Positions 1-5,516 of a DNA stretch of 11,379 nt are shown here, in pieces. This stretch comes from an uncultured Bacteroidales bacterium (lineage in GTDB: Bacteria; Bacteroidota; Bacteroidia; Bacteroidales; UBA3663). The translations under genes were made by a program, and so were the position numbers. The notes under the pieces were generated by a model. It saw nothing but the letters and a program-made list of their open reading frames with translations. It was not told the DNA's origin and searched no databases. The stretch's first letter is position 1. Each line of letters opens with the position of its first letter. The stretch lies in assembly GCA_905236195.1 (NCBI GenBank), contig CAJOOX010000151.1:1-11379 (forward strand), in the 5' to 3' direction.

Positions 1-87
1 CGGCATGCTCCCTCTAATCCCCCAGGGCTTGACCGCAGCAAGGGCGTGAGGTTGTAGCGGCGCGATATGAAGAGCTTACCCTTTTTT
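1..87 (+). ncRNA. ffs: Signal recognition particle RNA (small bacterial SRP RNA), 5' end cut off by window
   Basis: The RNA core of the signal recognition particle binds the Ffh M domain and directs signal-sequence-bearing ribosomes to the membrane. Domain IV is visible. C23-A24-G25-G26 faces A37-G38-C39-A40, which aligns position by position with the E. coli 4.5S symmetric loop (C·A, A·C, G·G, G·A). It is capped by G27-C36 and C28-G35 and supported by CCC 20-22 with GGG 42-44. Further pairing is possible between 14-19 and 50-57, and between GCTC 7-10 and GAGC 72-75. A GUAGCGGC stretch (54-61) resembles the GUAGCUGGC of E. coli. The apical loop is UUGACC (29-34), not the usual GGAA. A T-run follows at 82-87. 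The 5' end lies outside the window, probably by only some ten nucleotides. The identification rests on the loop match and fold, not on a covariance search. Confidence 0.78.
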
Positions 88-92
88 ATTTT
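82..92 (+). terminator. U-tract ending the SRP RNA gene
   Basis: TTTTTTATTTT directly follows the closing helix of the SRP RNA and looks like the U-run of an intrinsic terminator. The GAGC at 72-75 can pair with GCTC at 7-10, and the rest of the upstream arm probably lies before the window. The tract contains the stop codon (TAA on the - strand, 86-88) of the convergent peptidase gene. Confidence 0.5.
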
Positions 93-1366
93 AAATCTTT
101 GCCCCAGGCACATTTCCCATAAGCTTTAGTGAAAATCCCGGCATTGCCGTAGAGATATAGGAATTCAGGCACTGTGACTGCTATTCCCGACACGTCGGTG
201 AGCTCGAACCGGTTGTCGCCGGAAGAGCCGGCCTTGAAGAAATCGCTGTGGAACTCCTTGATGACAGCCTTCTGAAGAAATAGCTGTGCCGAGGTGTCGG
301 TGCTGTCGATATAGCGTAACAAGGCATCCATGTCGTGGTACATGCCGGTGCGGTCGCTATTTTCACTCAGTCGGCGCCCGTAACGCTGGAGCGTAAAGCG
401 GAGCGTGGAGGCATTCTGTCGCAGGGAGTCGAGCCGGTCGGGATGACTGAGGCGAAGTGCCTGATAGGCTGTGTGCAAGTCCTCCATCGCCGAAGTGCGG
501 ATGACCGAGAAGGTGCCTCCGTTGGCTTTATAGATGCCTGTGGAACCATAGACTCCCTCATAATCATCAACCAGTTCGCAGAGGGCAGATTCTACTGACG
601 AACTCGTCTGACACGTTGCCAATGAGGGAATGAAAGTGTTGTAAGGGAGACCCGGACCCATGATTTCGCATAGTGAACCGGCTACGTAGTCTGTATTGTT
701 GCGGAGCTCATAGGCCACCTCGGCCGTTGCCATGAAGCAGGCGTCGAAGAGGATGTAGTCTAAATGAACGCCTGTGCCGGAAAGAGCTGACGACATATCC
801 CAGATATCGAGATAAGAGGTGCCGTCGATGCCGATGTAGGTGAGGGGCGAAATCTTAGCTTTGGAGGTTGACGCGATGTTGATGTCATATCCACCAGGCA
901 GCCAGGAGTCGCCGTGTGACCACATTTCGAGACCCTTGACCACCGTGGGGAACTTTTTGTTGAACACATAATCCACCACATAGGCCAACTGGTCGGGGTC
1001 AGAGGAATCGACATCAGTGTCCCAAACCATGAGAGTATCCCGGCTGACAGAGGTTTTGTCGCCGGCAACTTTCAGGCGGAAAAGTACCGGCTGTCCCGAT
1101 TCGTTGTCCTTGTAGATGACCACATTGACGGGCCTGGTAGCGTCGAGCAGCCCCGAGGAGGCGGCAGAGATGTTCGATTCGGCATATTTCGAGAGCGAAT
1201 TGTCTCCTATTATATATATTAATAATGTGTGGCCGGCATCCGTATCCACAGGGTCGGGGACCTCCTTCGAACCGCCGGAATCGCCGCAGCCCTGTAGCAG
1301 CAGACCGATTGCGCTACAGCACGCGACCGTCTTCACCCAGTTGAGTATAGTTTGAGATAAATACAT
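86..1366 (-). CDS. Clostripain-family (C11) cysteine peptidase lipoprotein
   Basis: The product is 426 aa, a probable lipid-anchored cysteine peptidase of family C11 (clan CD), which usually cleaves after basic residues. The N-terminus is a lipoprotein signal with lipobox LLQGC and lipidated Cys27, followed by a flexible Gly/Ser/Pro/Asp stretch to about residue 45. The catalytic dyad is visible: His151 in MWSHGDSW and Cys210 in LFDACFMATAEVAYEL, each preceded by a hydrophobic strand as in caspase-like folds. A GPGLPYN segment (237-243) also fits the family. The stretch between dyad residues contains STSKAKIS (166-173), where a Lys-Ala bond could be a self-processing site. It is the last gene of the four-gene cluster, starting 8 nt after the aroC stop. 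Its own stop codon lies in the T-run of the convergent SRP RNA gene. The substrate is unknown. The family call is firm; surface location and processing are inferred. Confidence 0.88.
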   Translation of the reverse strand: MYLSQTILNWVKTVACCSAIGLLLQGCGDSGGSKEVPDPVDTDAGHTLLIYIIGDNSLSKYAESNISAASSGLLDATRPVNVVIYKDNESGQPVLFRLKVAGDKTSVSRDTLMVWDTDVDSSDPDQLAYVVDYVFNKKFPTVVKGLEMWSHGDSWLPGGYDINIASTSKAKISPLTYIGIDGTSYLDIWDMSSALSGTGVHLDYILFDACFMATAEVAYELRNNTDYVAGSLCEIMGPGLPYNTFIPSLATCQTSSSVESALCELVDDYEGVYGSTGIYKANGGTFSVIRTSAMEDLHTAYQALRLSHPDRLDSLRQNASTLRFTLQRYGRRLSENSDRTGMYHDMDALLRYIDSTDTSAQLFLQKAVIKEFHSDFFKAGSSGDNRFELTDVSGIAVTVPEFLYLYGNAGIFTKAYGKCAWGKDLK

Positions 1367-1374
1367 TAATGTTT

Positions 1375-2448
1375 TTAAAGTCTGTTACATTTGCGGAGCA
1401 GCAGATGGTCCAAAACGACCATAGCCGCCATCGCCTCGACAATGGGAACCGCACGTGGAAGTACACAGGGGTCGTGCCGGCCACGAGCTTTGAGTACCGT
1501 AGGTTCGCAGTCGCTGTTGACAGTCTCGACCTCGCGCAGAAGTGTTGCCACTGGCTTGAACGCACAGCGGAAGTAAATGTCCTGGCCGTTGGAGATGCCG
1601 CCTTGGATTCCTCCTGAGTGATTGGTGGCGGTGCGGATGATTCCGTCCTTCGACACAAACTGGTCAATCATTTCAGAACCGCGACGTCCGCAGTCGGCAA
1701 AGCCGAGACCGTAGTCGAAGCCTTTGCAGGCGTTGATGGAGAGCATGGCCGCACCGAGGTCGGCATGCAATTTGTTGCCGACAGGTTCGCCCAATCCTAC
1801 AGGGACGCCTTTGATAACACCCGTAACGATACCGCCCACGGTATCGCCCTGGGCCTTGACAGCCAGAATGAGAGCCTCCATGCGTGCGGCGGTCTCAGGA
1901 TCCGGACAGCGAACGGCATTGGTTTCAGCCTCTTCAAGGTTATAGTCGAGATAGGAGCCGGGCAGGATGATGTCGCCCACCTGAGACGTGAATGCCTTCA
2001 CTGAAATGCCCTGGGTGCGCAAAGCCATTTTGGCCAAAGCGCCGCCCACAACCCTGGAGAGGGTCTCGCGGGCCGACGAGCGTCCCCCGCCGCGATGGTC
2101 GCGGATGCCGTATTTGGCCGTGTAGGTAAAGTCGGCATGGGAAGGACGGAACAAATCGCGCATGTTGTCATAGTCGGCACTGTGCTGGTTGCTGTTTCTG
2201 ACCTCGAAGCCGATAGGAGTGCCTGTAGAACGGCCTTCGAAGATACCCGAGAGCAGTTCTACACAATCCTCTTCCTTGCGGCCTGTGGTGATGGCAGACT
2301 GTCCGGGACGACGGCGCGCCATCTCGTACTGGAGGAAATCAAGGTCAATGGGGATGCCTGCCGGCATTCCCTCGACGATGCCTCCGACAGCGATGCCGTG
2401 ACTTTCGCCGAACGTTGTGAGTCGGAATATCTGTCCGAAACTGTTCAT
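1375..2448 (-). CDS. aroC: Chorismate synthase
   Basis: It catalyses the last shikimate-pathway step, the 1,4-anti elimination of phosphate from 5-enolpyruvylshikimate-3-phosphate to give chorismate, using reduced FMN. The product is 357 aa, the usual length for the short bacterial form. Family signatures are present in order: TFGESHG with His17 (12-18), RRRPGQS (45-51), HRGGGRSSARET (118-129), NHSGGIQGGISNG (276-288) and RHDPCVLPRAVPIVEAM (324-340). No key residue is missing. The ATG lies 6 nt downstream of the FKBP gene stop, and the TAA lies 8 nt before the C11 peptidase start, so the gene is almost certainly co-transcribed with both neighbours. No other shikimate gene is in the window, so the cluster is not a pathway operon. 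Expression probably comes from the promoter ahead of the fumarase gene. Confidence 0.97.
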   Translation of the reverse strand: MNSFGQIFRLTTFGESHGIAVGGIVEGMPAGIPIDLDFLQYEMARRRPGQSAITTGRKEEDCVELLSGIFEGRSTGTPIGFEVRNSNQHSADYDNMRDLFRPSHADFTYTAKYGIRDHRGGGRSSARETLSRVVGGALAKMALRTQGISVKAFTSQVGDIILPGSYLDYNLEEAETNAVRCPDPETAARMEALILAVKAQGDTVGGIVTGVIKGVPVGLGEPVGNKLHADLGAAMLSINACKGFDYGLGFADCGRRGSEMIDQFVSKDGIIRTATNHSGGIQGGISNGQDIYFRCAFKPVATLLREVETVNSDCEPTVLKARGRHDPCVLPRAVPIVEAMAAMVVLDHLLLRKCNRL

Positions 2449-2454
2449 TGGCCG

Positions 2455-3069
2455 TTATTTGTTTTTACAGCAGCAATGATGACCATCGCCCTTTTTGTCC
2501 TTGTTATCGCAGTCACAGTCGCCGTCGCAGTTGTCCCCTTTGCAATGACAGCCGCCTTCGCATTCGCCGCAACTTTCGCGCATATAGGCCTTCTTGTCCT
2601 CTTCGTTGGGTTCGCGCACATCGGCCACTTCACCCCGGAAATGGAGTGTCATGCCTGCAAGGGGATGGTTGAAGTCACAGACGACCTCGGTATCGGTGAT
2701 TTCGTCTACAGTAGCCTGCACCGTCTGTCCGTCCTGTGTATTGAGGGTAACCTGTTCGCCCTCCTTCACATATTGAGAGAGGAACTTTCCGGCCTTGTCG
2801 CAGAACATTTTTTTGTCTAGATGGAAGAGCAGGTCGTCGCGATACTCGCCGTAACTTTGGGCGGGTGTGAGTGTGAAGTCGAATTTTTCGCCTGTAGCGA
2901 GACCCTCGAGATTTTTCTCGAAGTCGGGCAGAACGGTTCCCATACCGAAGATGAAGCCGAACGGACGCTCGGGCGAGGTCTTTTCTATGTCTTCAGTATC
3001 TGCAGGATTCTCGTCATAGCCCGTGAGTTCATACTGAAGGGCTACATATTTGCCGGATTCAATTTTCAT
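2455..3069 (-). CDS. slyD: SlyD-like FKBP peptidyl-prolyl isomerase with Cys/His-rich C-terminal tail
   Basis: The product is a 204 aa cytoplasmic peptidyl-prolyl cis-trans isomerase/chaperone; no signal peptide is seen. The FKBP fold is split as in SlyD. The first part (1-72) includes FGMGTVLPDFEKNLEG (41-56). An insert-in-flap chaperone domain follows (about 73-128), and then the returning FKBP strand DFNHPLAGMTLHFRGEV (132-148), whose NHPLAG is diagnostic for this subfamily. After the fold comes an acidic linker, then a tail from residue 166 with ten cysteines (167, 170, 174, 176, 181, 185, 187, 199-201) and three histidines (175, 197, 198). SlyD proteins carry such tails to bind Ni and other soft metals, so a metal-binding role is likely but inferred. 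The gene starts 35 nt after the fumarase stop and ends 6 nt before aroC. The fold call is strong; the client proteins are unknown. Confidence 0.93.
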   Translation of the reverse strand: MKIESGKYVALQYELTGYDENPADTEDIEKTSPERPFGFIFGMGTVLPDFEKNLEGLATGEKFDFTLTPAQSYGEYRDDLLFHLDKKMFCDKAGKFLSQYVKEGEQVTLNTQDGQTVQATVDEITDTEVVCDFNHPLAGMTLHFRGEVADVREPNEEDKKAYMRESCGECEGGCHCKGDNCDGDCDCDNKDKKGDGHHCCCKNK

Positions 3070-3104
3070 TTGCTGTGTTTACAGTTTTTATGTTAACAGA
3101 ATTA

Positions 3105-4748
3105 TTACTTGCAGTTGGGGCACCAGGGTTTGAGCTGTTTGAAGAAATCGTTACCCTTGTCGTCGACGAGGATGAATGCAGGGAAGTCCTCCACCTCGAT
3201 TTTCCAAATAGCCTCCATTCCGAGTTCGGGATATTCGACACATTCGATGCTCTTGATGGACGACTGGGAAAGCACGGCAGCCACACCGCCGATGGTTCCG
3301 AGATAGAAGCCGCCGTGTTTCTGGCAGGCATCGGTTACCACCTGGGTACGGTTACCCTTGGCAATCATGACGAGCGATGCACCGTGATCCTGGAATTCAT
3401 CCACGTAGGGATCCATACGGTTGGCCGTAGTGGGGCCCATCGAACCGCAGGGATAGCCCTGGGGTGTCTTGGCAGGACCGGCATAGAGAATGGGATGGTC
3501 CTTGAAATAGGCGGGCATCTCCTCGCCGGCATCGAGACGGGCTTTCAACTTGGCATGAGCAATGTCGCGGGCCACGATAATGGTACCCTTGAGGTTGACG
3601 CGTGTGGATACGGGATATTTAGAAAGTTCCTGACGGACATAGTCGATACCCTTGTTGAGGTCGATTTCCACACCTTTGGTGCCTTCGCCGGGGCGGCGAT
3701 AAGCCTCTGGAATGAGTTCCGACGGATTGTCGTCCATCTTCTCCAGCCAGATACCGTCCTCATTGATCTTGGCTTTGATGTTGCGGTCGGCCGAGCAGCT
3801 CACACCCATTCCGATGGGACAGCTGGCGCCGTGACGGGGCAGACGTACCACACGGATGTCGTGGGCCAGGTATTTGCCGCCGAACTGAGCGCCGAGACCG
3901 ATCTTCTGGGCCTCCTTGAGGAGTTTCTGTTCGAGGTCGATGTCGCGGAAAGCACGTCCGGTCTCATCGCCTGTGGTGGGCAGGTTGTCGTAGTATTTGA
4001 TGGAAGCAAGTTTCACTGTGAGAAGATTCTTCTCGGCCGATGTGCCTCCGATGACAAAAGCGATGTGGTAGGGAGGACAAGCCGCCGTACCGAGACTCTT
4101 CATTTTCTCGACTAGGAAGGGGAGCAGTGTTCCCTCGTTCTGAATGGTAGCTTTGGTCATCGGATAGAAGTAGGTCTTGTTGGCCGAACCGCCGCCCTTG
4201 GCAACCATCACAAACCGGTACTCGGCTCCCTCGCATGCCTCAATGTCAATCTGGGCGGGCAGATTGCAGCGGGTGTTCACCTCATCGTACATGTTGAGGG
4301 GCGCATTCTGCGAGTAACGCAGGTTGTCGTTCACATAGGTATTGAAAACGCCGTGTGAGAGTGCTTCCTCATCCTCGAATCCTGTCCATACCTGCTGACC
4401 CTTTTCGCCGTGGATAATGGCAGTGCCGGTATCCTGACAGAAGGGCAGAATGCCTTTGACAGCCGTCTCTGCATTACGCAGGAACTGAAGAGCGACATAT
4501 TTGTCGTTCTCTGAAGCCTCGGGATCGTTCAGAATCCGGGCCACCTGCAAGTTGTGTTCTCTGCGGAGCATGAACTCAACATCGTGGAAACCCTGTTCTG
4601 CGAGCAATGTCAGAGCCTCTTTGCTCACCTTGAGAATCTTGTGACCCTCAAACTCTCCAACACTCACACCTTCCTTCGAGAGGAGGCGATATTCCGTCTT
4701 GTCCTCGCCCAACTGGAACATAGGCGCATATTTGAATTCTGTTGCCAT
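3105..4748 (-). CDS. fumA: Fumarate hydratase, class I (4Fe-4S, oxygen-sensitive)
   Basis: It interconverts fumarate and L-malate. In anaerobic Bacteroidales this serves the branch running from oxaloacetate through malate to fumarate, ahead of fumarate reductase. The product is 547 aa, matching the single-chain FumA/FumB type. The N-terminal fumerase domain (about 1-350) supplies the cluster ligands Cys104 (FCQDTGT), Cys224 (AACPPYH) and Cys318 (GMGVSCSADRNIKAKI); their spacing agrees with E. coli FumA as I recall it (105/224/318). A nearby Cys310 in GASCPIGMG is also conserved in the family. The C-terminal domain (about 360-547) carries KGTIIVARDIAHAK (387-400) and GSMGPTTANRMD (435-446). 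The chain ends in PWCPNCK, where two extra cysteines sit in a CxxC. It is the first gene of the - strand cluster, with a Bacteroidetes -7 box about 50 nt upstream. The ATG at 4748 is the natural start. Confidence 0.97.
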   Translation of the reverse strand: MATEFKYAPMFQLGEDKTEYRLLSKEGVSVGEFEGHKILKVSKEALTLLAEQGFHDVEFMLRREHNLQVARILNDPEASENDKYVALQFLRNAETAVKGILPFCQDTGTAIIHGEKGQQVWTGFEDEEALSHGVFNTYVNDNLRYSQNAPLNMYDEVNTRCNLPAQIDIEACEGAEYRFVMVAKGGGSANKTYFYPMTKATIQNEGTLLPFLVEKMKSLGTAACPPYHIAFVIGGTSAEKNLLTVKLASIKYYDNLPTTGDETGRAFRDIDLEQKLLKEAQKIGLGAQFGGKYLAHDIRVVRLPRHGASCPIGMGVSCSADRNIKAKINEDGIWLEKMDDNPSELIPEAYRRPGEGTKGVEIDLNKGIDYVRQELSKYPVSTRVNLKGTIIVARDIAHAKLKARLDAGEEMPAYFKDHPILYAGPAKTPQGYPCGSMGPTTANRMDPYVDEFQDHGASLVMIAKGNRTQVVTDACQKHGGFYLGTIGGVAAVLSQSSIKSIECVEYPELGMEAIWKIEVEDFPAFILVDDKGNDFFKQLKPWCPNCK

Positions 4749-4799
4749 AATTTTTATAATTTTATAGTTGATACTTCAGAATTAATGTTTTAAAGCGCA

Positions 4800-4807
4800 C
4801 AAAGATA
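4800..4807 (-). promoter_or_regulatory. Bacteroidetes-type -7 box for the fumarase-led cluster
   Basis: On the - strand this octamer reads TATCTTTG, a perfect match to TAnnTTTG. Transcription would begin near 4793, leaving a leader of about 45 nt before the ATG at 4748. There is no clear TTTG at the -33 position (4827-4832 reads only TGACCT), so the promoter may be weak or activator-dependent. Confidence 0.6.
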
Positions 4808-4830
4808 CGATTTTTTCTTGACTTTTAGGT

Positions 4831-4858
4831 CATTTTGAAGAAAAAAACGTCCAAAATG
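4831..4858. repeat. 7-bp inverted repeat in the divergent control region
   Basis: CATTTTG (4831-4837) and CAAAATG (4852-4858) are perfect inverted copies separated by 14 nt, so the half-site centres are 21 bp apart, about two helical turns. The site lies just upstream of the fumarase -7 box and before the lipoprotein promoter, where a dimeric regulator could act on both. The DNA is A/T-rich, so chance is a serious alternative. Confidence 0.3.
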
Positions 4859-4877
4859 CAAAAAAAATTACATTTCA

Positions 4878-4909
4878 TTACACTAGTTGACAAATAATTA
4901 TTATCTTTG
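4878..4909 (+). promoter_or_regulatory. Bacteroidetes-type promoter for the small lipoprotein gene
   Basis: The -7 box TATCTTTG (4902-4909) is a perfect TAnnTTTG match. The -33 position 20 nt upstream holds only TTAC (4878-4881), a weak match. The predicted transcription start is near 4916, giving a leader of about 67 nt. The box falls inside the upstream extension of the reading frame, which supports the ATG at 4983 over any earlier start. Confidence 0.6.
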
Positions 4910-4982
4910 CAGAGCAAAAATAGCAAATCCGAATATCATATTTAATTTAACTCATAACAAAATTTCAAAATTGTCGAACGCT

Positions 4983-5516
4983 ATGAAATCTGGTTTGATT
5001 TTATCTGCAGCCCTTGTATTGGGCTTGTTGGCAAGTTGCAGTGATTCTCGGGCTCCCAAAGCCGTTGCAGAAACAGTGCCCTGTGCATCCATTGTTGAAT
5101 CCTCATCGTATGTCGGTCTGTGGCAGAAGTTTCAGGAGATTACCGTTGAGGATGCCGAGACGGAAATGGTGATTAAGTCGGTGGCTCCCACCAACCTCTT
5201 CAAGTGTATTCTGCCCGACGGCAACTATTTCCTCTATCGTGCTTTCACCGACGCTACAAGCGATCAGGTTGTGTCGCGTGTGGAAGTTTACGGTACGTAT
5301 AAGATGCAAGGCGATTCCGTGGTGGTTGAGCACATTGTCACCAACTGTGCACTTCCCGAACTCTCCAATATCGACTCCGACGTTATCTACAAGATGTCTG
5401 ACAAGGATAACATGGACGTGTATTACAAGTTGCGTAATTCCGACGGTACACCCGGTTCGAGCGAATATCTTCCCGAACACTGGCAGCGTGTTCCCGCCGC
5501 TACTCCCAAACAGTAA
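4983..5516 (+). CDS. Small secreted lipoprotein, possibly lipocalin-like
   Basis: The product is 177 aa with a clear lipoprotein signal, MKSGLILSAALVLGLLASC, giving lipidated Cys19 and a mature chain of about 159 aa. The open frame extends upstream to a TTG at 4887, but that extension contains the -7 box and has no signal-like character, so I place the start at ATG 4983. The mature part has a Trp motif, YVGLWQKF, near its start, then alternating hydrophobic strands including an inner GTYKMQGDSVVVEHIV. It ends with EYLPEHWQRV. This beta-rich pattern, with GxW near the N-terminus and a closing W-x-R, resembles the small lipocalin-like lipoproteins common in Bacteroidales. I cannot name the family with certainty, and no catalytic residues are evident. 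The gene stands alone, divergent from the fumarase cluster and convergent with addA, whose 3' end it overlaps by 17 bp. Confidence 0.85.
   Translation: MKSGLILSAALVLGLLASCSDSRAPKAVAETVPCASIVESSSYVGLWQKFQEITVEDAETEMVIKSVAPTNLFKCILPDGNYFLYRAFTDATSDQVVSRVEVYGTYKMQGDSVVVEHIVTNCALPELSNIDSDVIYKMSDKDNMDVYYKLRNSDGTPGSSEYLPEHWQRVPAATPKQ

Noticed and set aside
335..598. + strand frame of 87 codons inside the C11 peptidase gene
   Set aside because: It is antisense to a gene with an intact catalytic dyad; there is no start context or domain.
2095..2820. + strand open frame of 241 codons spanning the aroC/slyD junction, with a hydrophobic Val/Ala-rich stretch
   Set aside because: The apparent membrane segment is the complement of the Cys/Asp/Gly-rich SlyD tail. 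Both real genes have full family motifs.
3075..4115. Long + strand open frame (346 codons) opposite the fumarase gene
   Set aside because: It is antisense to a complete, motif-perfect fumarase, its translation has no recognisable domain, and it has no promoter. Codon bias of the real gene explains the open frame.
4886..4891. GTTGAC as an E. coli-like -35 box for the lipoprotein promoter
   Set aside because: It is only 12-13 nt from the TATCTTTG box, too close for either a sigma-70 or a Bacteroidetes promoter.
4887..4982. N-terminal extension of the small lipoprotein from a TTG start
   Set aside because: The -7 box TATCTTTG (4902-4909) lies within it, and the lipoprotein signal peptide begins cleanly at the ATG at 4983.
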